This document shows positions 1 to 8,170 of a DNA stretch of 39,392 nucleotides, in pieces. Source of the DNA: Agrococcus beijingensis (GTDB taxonomy: Bacteria > Actinomycetota > Actinomycetes > Actinomycetales > Microbacteriaceae); contig NZ_CP132360.1 in the NCBI RefSeq assembly GCF_030758955.1, forward strand, positions 2,640,718 to 2,680,109, read 5' to 3'. The position numbers were made by a program, and so were the translations under genes. The notes under the pieces were generated by a model, which ran no database searches, had not been told where the DNA came from, and saw nothing but the letters and a program-made list of their open reading frames with translations. The first letter of the stretch is position 1; every line of letters starts with the position of its first letter.

Positions 1-2510
1 AACGGCGCGCGCAGCGCGAGCGCCGAGCGGGCCGCCTGGTGCGCGGTCTCGGCGTGGCCTGCGGCGCCGACGAGATCCAGGTCGACGAGCGCGATCCGCT
101 CGCGCAGCGTGCCGACGTCGCCGGGCAGGGCGGCCCCGCCCAGGTGCGCGCGACCCGTCGCGTCCACGTCGCCCAGCAGCGCGTGCGCGAGCCGCTGCCG
201 GTCGGCGAAGGCGCCGCCGAGGCGCACGACCGCGCCCCGCTGGGCTGTCACGCTCCAGGAGGCCTCGCCCGCGACTCCCCACGCCACCTCGGGCCGCAGC
301 CGCTCGAGGGCGAGGTGACCGCCCGCATCCGCAGCCCAGGCGAGCGCCGCCCGGTGACGGCCGAGGCTCTCGCCCTCGACGTCCATCGAGGGCATCGCGC
401 GGTCGAGCCAGCGCGGCAGCCACCAGGCGCGCTCGCCCATGAGCGCCATGAGCGCCGGGATGAGCGTCATGCGCACGAGGAACGCGTCGACCGCGACGCC
501 GACCGCGAGGCCGAGCGCGATCGCCTTGATCATCGCCATGCCCTCGGGCACGAACGCGAAGAAGACGAAGAACATGATGAGCGCCGCAGCCGTCACCACG
601 CGAGCGTTCTCGGCGAAGCCGTGCCGCACGGCGCTGAGGGCGTCGCGGCCGTGGGCGTGCTGCTCGCGCATGCCCGAGACGAGGAACATCTGGTAGTCCA
701 TCGCGAGGCCGAACAGCACCGCCATCAGCAGCACCGGCATGAACGACAGGATCGGGCCGGGCTCGGCGTGCAGCAGCTCGATGCCCCAGCCCCACTGCAT
801 CACCGCGACGACCACGCCGAAGGCGGCGAGCACGGAGGCGAGGAAGCCGAGCGCTGCCGTCACCGGCACCAGGATCGAGCGGAACACCAGCATCAGCAGC
901 ACGATCGCCAGTGAGACGACCACCGCGCCGAAGGGCAGCAGGGCGTCCTGCAGCCGCTGCGAGACGTCGATCTGCACGGCGGTCGCGCCGGTGACGGCGA
1001 TGGGCGTGCCGTGCTCGGCCTCGAGCTCGGGGGCCGCATCGCGGATCGCCCGCACGAGCGCGGCCGTCGCCGGGTCGGCGGGGCCGGTCTCGGCGATCAC
1101 CTGGATGATCGCGGTGTCGACCGTCTCGTCGGGGAAGGCGCTGCCGATGCGGTCGACGCCGGGGATCTCGGCGAGGTCGTCGCTGATCGCCTCGAGCGTG
1201 GGCAGCACATCGGTCACCTGGGTGATGTCGGCCATCACCACGAGCGGCCCGGTGGTGCCGTCGCCGAAGCCCTCCTGCAGCAGGTCGTAGGCGATGCGCT
1301 GCGTCGAGCCCTGCGCCTCGCGGCCGTTGTCGGGCAGCGCCAGCTGCAGGCTGGCGGCCGGCACCGCGGCGATGCCGACGACCGCCAGCACGCCCACGAT
1401 CGCGAACCAGGGGCGCCTCGTGACGAGCGTCGCCCAGCGCATGCCCATCGTCGGCTTCGCGTCGACGTCGCGCTCGGCGAGCCGGGCGGCGCGGCTGCCC
1501 GGCTTCGGCCGCAGCCGCTCGCCCAGCAGCGCCATGATCGCCGGCAGCAGCGTGACCGCGGCAGCGACGGCGATCACCACCGAGACGGCGGCGCCGATGC
1601 CCATCACCGACAGGAACGGGATGCCGACGATCAGCAGCCCCGTGAGGGCGATCACCACCGTGAGGCCGGCGAAGAGCACCGCGGTGCCGGCGGTGCCTAC
1701 GGCGAGCGAGCCCGACGCGACCACGCCCATGCCGCGCGCGAGCTGCGTGCGGTGCTTCGAGAGGATGAAGAGGGCGTAGTCGATGCCGACCGCGAGCCCG
1801 ATCATGAGCGCCATCAGCGGCGCCGAGTTCGAGACCGTCACCAGCGCCGACGCGCCCAGCACGCCGCCCATCGTGATGCCGATCCCGACCAGGGCGGTGA
1901 TGAGCGGCAGCCCGGCGGTCACGAGCGACCAGAAGGTGACGAACAGCACGATGCCGGCGAACAGCACGCCCAGCCCCTCCACCCACGAGATGGGCACGCT
2001 GGTGGCCTGGAACGCCTGGCCCCCGAACTCGACGGTCAGGCCGTCGTCACGCACCGCATCCGCTGTCGTGACGAGCTCGTCGAGGCCCGCCGGCGTGACG
2101 CCGGAGCCCTGCGGCTCGAACTGCACCTGCGCGAACGCGATGGTGCCGTCGGCCGAGATCTGGTCGGAGGCGAACTCGTTCCACGGGTCGAGCGCGGTGG
2201 CGACGTCGTCGATCGCCGAGATCTGCTCGACCTGCGCCACGATCGCGTCGCGGTGCTGCTCGATGGTGTCACCCTCGGGCGCCTGGTAGACGACCTGCAC
2301 CGACGAGCCGGCGACCTGCGGGAACACGCTGCCGAGCCGGTCGAGCGCCTGCTGCGACTCGGTGCCGGGGATCGCGAACGACTCCTGCATGTTCGGGCCG
2401 AGCGCGAGCGCGCCGCCCAGCACGCCGCCGAGGGCGATCGCCCAGGCGAGGATGACGAACCAGGCACGGCGCATGGACGCTGCGCCGACGCGGGAGAGCC
2501 AGGTGGCCAT
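1..2510 (-). CDS. MMPL/RND-family membrane exporter, 3' end outside the window
   Basis: At least 836 codons, beginning at an ATG that shares one base with the TetR stop (TGATG), so the two genes are co-translated. The N-terminus (MATWLSRVGAASMRRAWFVI) enters the first membrane helix; a large extracytoplasmic loop follows, then a cluster of helices, a second loop and a second cluster with MMPL signatures such as GLAVGIDYALFI and GLAMDYQMFLVSG. This two-fold architecture is that of proton-driven lipid or drug exporters (MmpL/YdfJ type). Most such proteins end soon after the last helix; here about 145 further residues follow, with stretches (RGAVVRLGG, LAHALLG, LRERIALVDLD) that recall the first half of an ABC ATPase without a usable Walker A. 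Substrate unknown; the TetR neighbour suggests induction by an exported toxic compound. Confidence 0.9.
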   Translation of the reverse strand, partial: MATWLSRVGAASMRRAWFVILAWAIALGGVLGGALALGPNMQESFAIPGTESQQALDRLGSVFPQVAGSSVQVVYQAPEGDTIEQHRDAIVAQVEQISAIDDVATALDPWNEFASDQISADGTIAFAQVQFEPQGSGVTPAGLDELVTTADAVRDDGLTVEFGGQAFQATSVPISWVEGLGVLFAGIVLFVTFWSLVTAGLPLITALVGIGITMGGVLGASALVTVSNSAPLMALMIGLAVGIDYALFILSKHRTQLARGMGVVASGSLAVGTAGTAVLFAGLTVVIALTGLLIVGIPFLSVMGIGAAVSVVIAVAAAVTLLPAIMALLGERLRPKPGSRAARLAERDVDAKPTMGMRWATLVTRRPWFAIVGVLAVVGIAAVPAASLQLALPDNGREAQGSTQRIAYDLLQEGFGDGTTGPLVVMADITQVTDVLPTLEAISDDLAEIPGVDRIGSAFPDETVDTAIIQVIAETGPADPATAALVRAIRDAAPELEAEHGTPIAVTGATAVQIDVSQRLQDALLPFGAVVVSLAIVLLMLVFRSILVPVTAALGFLASVLAAFGVVVAVMQWGWGIELLHAEPGPILSFMPVLLMAVLFGLAMDYQMFLVSGMREQHAHGRDALSAVRHGFAENARVVTAAALIMFFVFFAFVPEGMAMIKAIALGLAVGVAVDAFLVRMTLIPALMALMGERAWWLPRWLDRAMPSMDVEGESLGRHRAALAWAADAGGHLALERLRPEVAWGVAGEASWSVTAQRGAVVRLGGAFADRQRLAHALLGDVDATGRAHLGGAALPGDVGTLRERIALVDLDLVGAAGHAETAHQAARSALALRAP

Positions 2511-3097
2511 CAGGCGTCCTTCCGAAGCGGGGTGGTGGCCGCGTGCGCGGCATCGGGCAGGCAGAGCTCGAGCAGCGTGTCGATGAGGATCTCGCGCATC
2601 TCGGCCGGGTCGAGGTGGTCGCGGCCGTCGTCGAGCGAGTCGCCCAGGATGAAGGCGACGCCGGCCAGGCCGATCGACAGGCGCGTGAGCACGCGCGGCG
2701 TGGGTGCCTCGAGCACGAGCGTGCGGGCGATCTCGTCGACGATCGCGTTCGCGCGGGCGATCACCGGCACGTCCTGCAGCGCGCCGCGCTGGGTGACGAA
2801 CACCGACACGGCGGCGCTGTGCGCCATGAGGGTGTCGACGAAGCCGGTGACGAGCGCCGGCGCCGCCTCGACCTTCGCGTCGTGCAGCTGCGGCAGCGAG
2901 CCGACGAGGCCCGCCATCGAGTCGAGCGCGGGCTGCATGGCGGCCTCGAGCAGCGACTCCTTCGAGTCGAAGTGGTAGAGCACCGACGACTTCGAGGTGC
3001 CGACGTCGTCGGCGATCTGCTGGATCGAGCTGCCCAGGTAGCCGAAGCGGGCGAAGCGCTCGAGCGCGGCCTGCAGGATCGTGTCGCGGGTGGTCAC
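2510..3097 (-). CDS. TetR/AcrR-family transcriptional repressor
   Basis: A 195-residue protein starting at GTG (the nearby ATG ten bases upstream is in another frame). The N-terminal HTH is textbook TetR: TRDTILQAALERFARFGY, then a recognition region (IADDVGTSKSSVLYHFDSKE) at residues 25-50; the C-terminal ligand/dimerisation region is divergent, as usual. Two palindromes lie immediately upstream (3112-3144), so autoregulation is very likely. The stop codon overlaps the start of the MMPL exporter, making the exporter its obvious target. No clear Shine-Dalgarno precedes the GTG. The inducer cannot be read from sequence. Confidence 0.93.
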   Translation of the reverse strand: MTTRDTILQAALERFARFGYLGSSIQQIADDVGTSKSSVLYHFDSKESLLEAAMQPALDSMAGLVGSLPQLHDAKVEAAPALVTGFVDTLMAHSAAVSVFVTQRGALQDVPVIARANAIVDEIARTLVLEAPTPRVLTRLSIGLAGVAFILGDSLDDGRDHLDPAEMREILIDTLLELCLPDAAHAATTPLRKDA

Positions 3098-3111
3098 GTG
3101 GAGCCATGCTA

Positions 3112-3144
3112 CTGACCGATCGGTCAGATGTCGACCGATCGGTC
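3112..3144. promoter_or_regulatory. Two palindromic TetR operators
   Basis: CTGACCGATCGGTCAG (3112-3127) is a perfect 16-bp palindrome; GACCGATCGGTC (3133-3144) repeats its 12-bp core. The centres are 19 bp apart, about two helical turns, so two dimers could bind the same face. The first site begins 14 bp upstream of the repressor's GTG, so binding should block transcription of the repressor-exporter operon. Palindrome is seen; the binding partner is inferred. Confidence 0.85.
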
Positions 3145-3250
3145 AGGATGCCTTGCGCGACCAGGATGACGAAGCGGATGCGTGCGGCTCGGCCCGCGCG
3201 CAGGACGCGTGGGTAGGTTGGTCGCGACCACCCGGATGGATGTTGGAGGC

Positions 3251-3481
3251 ATGATGCGCAAGTACCTGTTCAACGCGGGCGTGCTGAGCTCGGTCGCGAG
3301 CGGCATGGCCGTCGTGAAGGCCACCCGTCAGGGCAAGAAGGATTGGCGCCTGGCGCTGCTGTGGGTCAGCTGGGGCATCGGCGTCGCCCTGGCGATGGGG
3401 GCCGTCAAGCAGCGGGAGGACGCGATCCGCCAGGAGGAGCTCGAGCGCGAGCTCGAGAAGGTCGCGAAGAAGCGCAAGTGA
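3251..3481 (+). CDS. Small single-pass membrane protein, conserved hypothetical
   Basis: 76 residues from ATG 3251 (a second ATG at 3254 is equally possible; GGAGG at 3245-3249 lies 1 or 4 nt before them). A -10-like TAGGTT sits at 3214-3219. The protein has a hydrophobic stretch (LALLWVSWGIGVALAMGAV, about residues 34-52) followed by a highly charged, probably helical tail (QEELERELEKVAKKRK). I do not recognise a functional family. Its stop overlaps the GTG of the PfkB kinase by 4 nt (GTGA), so the two are translationally coupled, but nothing shows a shared function. Confidence 0.75.
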   Translation: MMRKYLFNAGVLSSVASGMAVVKATRQGKKDWRLALLWVSWGIGVALAMGAVKQREDAIRQEELERELEKVAKKRK

Positions 3482-4341
3482 GCGAGCCGGTCGCCGTCGT
3501 CGGCGATGCGCTGGTCGACGAGGTCGACGGCGCCTCGATCGTCGGCGGCGCCGCGCTCAACGTCGCGGTGGGCCTCGCTCGGCTCGGCGTGCCGGCGCGG
3601 CTGATCGCCATGGTCGGCGACGACGCGCCGGGGCGACTGGTGCGCGAGCACTGCGCGCGGCACGGGGTCGAGCTCGTCGCCACCGCCGCCGGGCAGGGCA
3701 CCGCCGTCGCGACCGCCGTGCGCGACGGCGGCACCATGCGGTACGAGTTCAACGACGCGGGGCTCGGTCGCTTCGTCGACCTCGCCGGGCTCGAGCGACT
3801 GCTGGCCGCTGCGCCGCTCGTGGTGGTCTCCTGCCTCGCGCTCGAGCACGAGGCGCAGGTCGCGCCGCTCGTCGCGCTCCCCCGCTCGCGCGAGCGCCTG
3901 CTGCTCGACCCGAACGCGCGCCCCGCGTACCTGCGCGAGCCCGGCGCCCGCGAGCGCTTCGCCGCCGGGCTCGACCTGCTCGCGTCGCGGGCGCTGCTGG
4001 TGAAGGCGAGCGACGAGGACGCCGAGCTCGTCTATGAGGAGCACGTCGACGACAGCGCGACCCGCTGGATCGCCTCGGGCACGGGCGCTGTGGCGATCAC
4101 CCGCGGGCCCGCCGGTGCGCGGATCGTCACCGGCGACGGCTGGGTCGATGCGCTCGTGCCGTCGCTGGAGGCGCCCATCGTCGACACGATCGGGGCCGGA
4201 GACGCCGTGCTCGCCTCCCTCACCGCATCCGTCATGCACCGCGATCACGAGGGCGGATGGGCTGGGCCCCTCGGGCGCGCCATGGCGGTGGCCGCCGCCA
4301 CCACTCGCTCAGCGGGCGGGCTGCTGCAGCTGCCCGACTGA
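3478..4341 (+). CDS. PfkB-family carbohydrate kinase
   Basis: 287 residues starting at the GTG that overlaps the preceding stop. PfkB/ribokinase signatures are present: the N-terminal substrate region VGDALVDEV and GGAALNVAVGLARLG with the GG dipeptide, and the C-terminal DTIGAGDAV box with the catalytic Asp (about residues 236-244). Ribokinase-family enzymes transfer the ATP gamma-phosphate to a sugar or nucleoside hydroxyl; this member looks fructokinase-like, but the substrate cannot be set from sequence. Length is slightly short for the family (usually 300-320). No sugar transporter or regulator is adjacent. Confidence 0.88.
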   Translation: MSEPVAVVGDALVDEVDGASIVGGAALNVAVGLARLGVPARLIAMVGDDAPGRLVREHCARHGVELVATAAGQGTAVATAVRDGGTMRYEFNDAGLGRFVDLAGLERLLAAAPLVVVSCLALEHEAQVAPLVALPRSRERLLLDPNARPAYLREPGARERFAAGLDLLASRALLVKASDEDAELVYEEHVDDSATRWIASGTGAVAITRGPAGARIVTGDGWVDALVPSLEAPIVDTIGAGDAVLASLTASVMHRDHEGGWAGPLGRAMAVAAATTRSAGGLLQLPD

Positions 4342-4398
4342 CGCGCGGCGACGCCGCGGGCGAGCCACCGCACGCCGAGTGGCGCAGGCGTGCCCGCC

Positions 4399-4404
4399 TA
4401 GCAT
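4399..4404 (+). promoter_or_regulatory. -10 element for alaA, probably leaderless
   Basis: TAGCAT ends 6 nt before the alaA ATG, which puts the expected transcription start at or near the start codon; no Shine-Dalgarno is visible before the ATG. The same TANNNT-6/7-start arrangement recurs before several genes in this window. Confidence 0.5.
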
Positions 4405-4410
4405 GGTGCA

Positions 4411-5634
4411 ATGGCACTCAAGTCGCTCGACCAGTCCTCGAAGCTCAAGCACGTCCTGTACGAGATCCGGGGACCTGTGGCCGCGGAGGCCGCGCGGCTC
4501 GAGGCCGAGGGACATCGGATCCTGAAGCTCAACATCGGCAATCCGGCGCCGTTCGGGTTCGAGACGCCCGACACGATCGTGCAGGACATGATCGCCAACC
4601 TGTCGCTCGCGCAGGGCTACTCCGACTCGAAGGGCGTGCTGTCGGCGCGCCGCGCGGTCGTGACCCGCTACGAGGACGTCGAGGGCTTCCCGCCGCTGAC
4701 CGTCGACGACGTCTTCCTCGGCAACGGCGTCTCCGAGCTCATCACGATGACCATGCAGGCACTGCTCGACAGCGGCGACGAGGTGCTGATCCCCGCGCCC
4801 GACTACCCGCTCTGGACGGCGATGACGTCGCTCGGCGGCGGCACGCCCATCCACTACCTCTGCGACGAGGCCGCCGACTGGGCGCCCGACCTCGCCGACA
4901 TCGAGGCGAAGATCACGCCCCGCACCAAGGCGATCGTCGTGATCAACCCCAACAACCCCACGGGCGCCGTCTACTCGCGCGAGGTGCTCGAGGGCATCGT
5001 GGCGCTCGCGCGCAAGCACTCGCTGCTGATCCTCGCCGACGAGATCTACGACCGCATCCTCTATGACGACGCCGAGCACGTCTCGATCGCGACGCTCGCG
5101 CCCGACCTGCTGGTGCTCACCTACAACGGGCTGTCGAAGACCTACCGCGCGGCGGGCTTCCGCGCTGCCTGGCTGGCGATCTCGGGCCCCAAGGACCACG
5201 CGAAGGGGTTCCTCGAGGGGCTGACGCTGCTGGCGTCGACGCGCCTCTGCCCGAACGTGCCGGCGCAGTACGGCATCCAGGTGGCGCTGGGCGGGCACCA
5301 GTCGATCGAGGATCTGATCCTGCCCGGTGGTCGGCTGCTCGAGCAGCGCGACGCGGCGGTGCAGCGGCTGTCGGCGATCCCCGGCGTCAGTGTGGTGGTG
5401 CCGAAGGGCGCGCTCTACGCCTTCCCGCGGCTCGACCCCGAGGTGCACGAGATCCACGACGACGCGCAGTTCGCGCTCGACCTGCTGCGGCAGGAGAAGA
5501 TCCTCGTCACGCACGGCTCGGGCTTCAACTGGCCGGCGCCCGACCACTTCCGCATCGTGACGCTGCCGTGGAAGCGCGACCTCGTCACGGCCATCGACCG
5601 CATCGGCAACTTCCTGTCGTCGTACCGGCAGTAG
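4411..5634 (+). CDS. alaA: Alanine (glutamate-pyruvate) aminotransferase, AlaA type
   Basis: 407 residues, the normal length for class I/II PLP aminotransferases. Very close to E. coli AlaA across its length, including IRGPV near the N-terminus, LNIGNPAPFGF, the NPNNPTGAVYS loop, LADEIYDRILYDDAEH, and the PLP-binding lysine in NGLSKTYR (Lys243). AlaA makes L-alanine from pyruvate and glutamate in the cytoplasm. It stands alone, 69 nt after the PfkB gene, with its own putative promoter. The end borders the less typical block at 5.64-8.06 kb. Confidence 0.95.
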   Translation: MALKSLDQSSKLKHVLYEIRGPVAAEAARLEAEGHRILKLNIGNPAPFGFETPDTIVQDMIANLSLAQGYSDSKGVLSARRAVVTRYEDVEGFPPLTVDDVFLGNGVSELITMTMQALLDSGDEVLIPAPDYPLWTAMTSLGGGTPIHYLCDEAADWAPDLADIEAKITPRTKAIVVINPNNPTGAVYSREVLEGIVALARKHSLLILADEIYDRILYDDAEHVSIATLAPDLLVLTYNGLSKTYRAAGFRAAWLAISGPKDHAKGFLEGLTLLASTRLCPNVPAQYGIQVALGGHQSIEDLILPGGRLLEQRDAAVQRLSAIPGVSVVVPKGALYAFPRLDPEVHEIHDDAQFALDLLRQEKILVTHGSGFNWPAPDHFRIVTLPWKRDLVTAIDRIGNFLSSYRQ

Positions 5635-5713
5635 TAGGCCATGGCCGAGCGCGCTCGCACCCCGCACAGCGACGAGCTCGCCGGCGCGCCGCCGGCACTC
5701 GAACGGGACGCGG

Positions 5714-6192
5714 CTACGCCGCGACCGCGTCGCGCACTGCGTCGGCCAGCGAGGTCGTCGGTCGTCCGATGAGATTGCGGAGGTCGCCCCCGTTGATGAC
5801 AAGGTCACCGCGGGCGATGACGAGGTCTGAGTCCGCAATTCTCTCGGCGAGCGCTTCGGGCAGCCCGCTGCTCGTCAGCATGCTCGCGTATGCCGGGATG
5901 GGGAGATCCCGGTACGCGACGGTCCCGGCGGGGTCGCCGCCGAGGAGCGCCATCGTTGCCGCCTCTGCGTAGTTCGCGCGGGACGCCCCACTGGTCCGGT
6001 TGCCGCCGGCGCTGCCGACCACCGCGTAGCCGTTGCGCAGCAGGACGAACGGGATCCCGACTTCCTCGAGGAGGGCCTCGGTGGACCGGTGCCCCTCCGC
6101 GAGCGCGCATTCACCGCGCTCGTGCATGCGATGAGCTCCACGCCCACCGCGCTGGCGGCTTCGATCACGGTGCGGTCGCGGAACGCAAGCTC
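5714..6192 (-). pseudogene. Decayed NmrA/QorB-like NAD(P)H-binding oxidoreductase
   Basis: Two frames together spell a QorB/NmrA-like protein. An upstream piece (TVIEAASAVGVELIACTSA, about 6135-6190) matches the strand before the active-site region; the downstream frame (5714-6127) continues with ALAEGHRSTEALLEEVGIPF, LLRNGY, SGASRANYAEAATMALLGG, YRDLPIPAYASML and a typical C-terminus GRPTTSLADAV. The frame changes near 6095-6125. The N-terminal Rossmann glycine motif is absent, and the expected segments after NGY and before YRDLP are missing, so several deletions have occurred. Intact relatives are about 280 residues. A functional protein is unlikely. Confidence 0.75.
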
Positions 6193-6409
6193 AGATTCGC
6201 TGACCCTCCTGCGCGTAGCTGCCGCGTAGCTGGTGCGTCGATCATTGCGTCCTCGTGCAGAGGCGCAAGCGCCCCGCCCTAGGACGCGCAGCATCAGGGC
6301 GCAGGCGGCTGAGCATTCATCGTTTGTCGGCCCCGTCCGATAGGAAAGACATGGCAGGTCCCCAACCTGCTGTCCCCAGCACCACCCTCTCTGTCCAGAA
6401 AGCAGCACG

Positions 6410-7075
6410 ATGCGTACAGCACGCCCCATCGCGGCCCTTGCCGCGACCGCCCTTGCCGCCATTGCCCTGGTCGGCTGCGGCGCGTCCACGCCGCCGGTGA
6501 ATACGCCAGCCGCCACCGAATCCGCCGAGGCAGCTGCGACTGAGTCGCCGACGCCGACGCCCACGCCGACACCCACCGAGGAGACCCCGTCCGAGGGTTC
6601 GCGCGAGGCGCCACTCGCGCTCGGCGAGACGCGCGGCCTGGCCGAGGGTTCGGCCTGGATCGTCGGGATCACGGAGGCAAACTACGACGCGTTCACCGCG
6701 ATCCGTGCCGAGAACGAGTACGTCGCGGCCCCGCCCGAGGGCATGCGGTTTATCACCGGCGTCGTCTCCATCGGGATCGTCGAGGAGAACCTCGTCAGCC
6801 AGAGCGTCGACATCGCCAACGACGGCGTCGAGCCGTGGTTCAGCATCACCACCGAGTACGTCGGCAGCGACGGCAAGAGCTACGGCGAGAGCGGCACCGG
6901 CGACGCTTACTGCTACACCAGCAACGATCTCGCCTCGCAGGGCCCGATCTACGACGCCTCCGTCGTCACCACCGGCAACGTCTGCATGGTCGTGCCCGAG
7001 GCCGCTCTCGCGGGAGGCATCTGGCGCATTAGCAACCAGGTCAACGAGGCCGTCTGGATCGAGGGCGCCCCGTGA
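6410..7075 (+). CDS. Secreted lipoprotein, DUF4352-like fold suspected
   Basis: 221 residues. The N-terminus is a lipoprotein signal: RTARP, a hydrophobic run, then the lipobox LVGC with Cys24. A Thr/Pro/Glu-rich linker (about residues 28-62) leads to a beta-rich domain beginning PLALGETRGLAEGSAWIVGI and including GMRFITGVVSIGIVEEN, which resembles the DUF4352-type immunoglobulin-like lipoprotein domain; two cysteines (in AYCYT and NVCMV) could pair. It should be anchored outside the membrane. The stop overlaps the next gene's GTG by 4 nt, so the two form an operon. Function unknown; the Shine-Dalgarno is weak (AGAAAG). Confidence 0.8.
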   Translation: MRTARPIAALAATALAAIALVGCGASTPPVNTPAATESAEAAATESPTPTPTPTPTEETPSEGSREAPLALGETRGLAEGSAWIVGITEANYDAFTAIRAENEYVAAPPEGMRFITGVVSIGIVEENLVSQSVDIANDGVEPWFSITTEYVGSDGKSYGESGTGDAYCYTSNDLASQGPIYDASVVTTGNVCMVVPEAALAGGIWRISNQVNEAVWIEGAP

Positions 7076-7689
7076 TCCCCAACCCGATGTCGACGCCCGC
7101 ACCCGAGGCGGAGCCGAGGATGCAGCGCCAGCCGCAGGCGGGTAGGCCGGCCCCTGCCGCCACCGCCAAGCCGCGCAGAGCACCGTGGATCGTCGCAGCG
7201 GTCGCGACAGTCGCAGCGCTCGTCGCAGGCGGGCTCGCTGTCTCCAGCGGTGCCGCCTCCGCCGCAGCAGCTGAGGAGGCCACCGATAGGATCGCCTCGC
7301 TCGAGACCCGAAACGACAACCTCCAGTCCAGCCTCGAGCGGTCCGAGAGCGAGCGGGACGAAGCTGTTACTGCCCTCACCGAAGCGCAGGAGGCGTTCGA
7401 GGCCTGGGAAGCGGAGCTCACCGCCCGCGAATCGGCCGTCACCCAGGAGGAGGCGACCGCCGCGACGCGCGAGTTCGGCAACGGCCTGCACGTCATCGGC
7501 ACCACAGTCGAGCCCGGCGTCTACAGCACGCCGGGGCAGGGCTCGTGCTATTACGCCTGGATGTCCGGAACCGGGTCGGACGCCGACATCATCGACAACA
7601 ACATCGTCTCCGGCCCCGTCACCGTGACGCTCAGGTCGGGCGACGTGTTCGAGTCGAGCCGCTGCGGCACCTGGACGAAGACCGGTTGA
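7072..7689 (+). CDS. Membrane-anchored coiled-coil protein with C-terminal secreted domain
   Basis: 205 residues from the GTG overlapping the lipoprotein stop (an ATG at 7087 is an alternative). A proline-rich cytoplasmic start is followed by one membrane segment (APWIVAAVATVAALVAGGLA, about residues 37-56), a coiled coil (roughly 68-135, rich in E, R and A: RIASLETRNDNLQSSLERSE) and a compact domain (about 137-205) with GNGLHVIGTTVEPGVYSTPG, CYYAWMSGTG and CGTWTK. That last domain occurs at the end of many actinobacterial secreted and lipoproteins; its role is not known to me. Likely partner of the lipoprotein upstream. Confidence 0.82.
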   Translation: MIPNPMSTPAPEAEPRMQRQPQAGRPAPAATAKPRRAPWIVAAVATVAALVAGGLAVSSGAASAAAAEEATDRIASLETRNDNLQSSLERSESERDEAVTALTEAQEAFEAWEAELTARESAVTQEEATAATREFGNGLHVIGTTVEPGVYSTPGQGSCYYAWMSGTGSDADIIDNNIVSGPVTVTLRSGDVFESSRCGTWTKTG

Positions 7690-8024
7690 GCCGCACCTCC
7701 GCCTAGCGCCCCGGAGCCACCATCGCCCGGAGCGCTTCGCGGTGCCTAATTTCGTGTGCGGCGGCGCGCCGGACGCGCTCCTCACAAACGAACGTCTGCG
7801 AGAGAGTTCGGCGAAGTTCGCCGCAGAGCCGCGGCAGAAGCGACCGCTAAGGGACACGGTATGCCTCCTGAGGTTGGAGACGCGGTCCCCGGCTCGATAG
7901 GCGGTCGCTGGCGACTGGACGAGTCGGGCGCAGGCGCATCCGAGGGCGCCTCGCGACGCCGCGCTTCTCCGACGTCGCCCTGCCACGCTAGTCTCCGATC
8001 AGCGGGAGCCAGGAGACCAACAAA
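7690..8024. other. Gene-free stretch before the tRNA-Lys terminator
   Basis: About 335 bases between the coiled-coil gene and the tRNA terminator. No reading frame here has a recognisable start, Shine-Dalgarno or family motif on either strand. I see no integrase, tRNA fragment or transposon end. It is noticeably less regular in codon-position GC than flanking genes, consistent with non-coding or decayed DNA. Confidence 0.5.
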
Positions 8025-8063
8025 AGGGCCCCTGACCGGGCAATTCTGCCAGTCAGGGGCCCT
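8017..8063 (-). terminator. Intrinsic terminator of tRNA-Lys
   Basis: A perfect 12-bp inverted repeat (AGGGCCCCTGAC at 8025-8036, GTCAGGGGCCCT at 8052-8063) with a 15-nt loop. Read on the minus strand the stem is followed by TTTTGTTGG, a short T tract. It begins 13 nt downstream of the tRNA 3' end. Confidence 0.85.
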
Positions 8064-8075
8064 GCACTTCGTTCG

Positions 8076-8148
8076 TACACCCCCCGGGACTCGAACCCGG
8101 AACCAATTGATTAAGAGTCAACTGCTCTGCCAATTGAGCTAGAGGTGC
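8076..8148 (-). tRNA. tRNA-Lys (anticodon CTT)
   Basis: A 73-nt gene. The acceptor stem GCACCTC pairs with GGGGTGT (a G-T and a T-G wobble), discriminator A, no encoded CCA. D arm GCTCAATTGGCAGAGC, anticodon stem-loop TTGACTCTTAATCAA with loop CTCTTAA giving anticodon CUU, T arm CCGGGTTCGAGTCCCGG. It reads lysine AAG codons. Confidence 0.97.
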
Positions 8149-8170
8149 ATGGTTTCTCAACCGAGGATCA

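Noticed and set aside
1011..2978. Long plus-strand frames opposite the MMPL and TetR genes
   Set aside because: They are antisense shadows with His/Arg/Asp-rich composition and no family motifs; the minus-strand genes have clear homology.
7756..8142. Protein-coding gene across the tRNA-Lys and its terminator
   Set aside because: It overlaps the tRNA and its terminator on the opposite strand, has no start signal and no recognisable motif.
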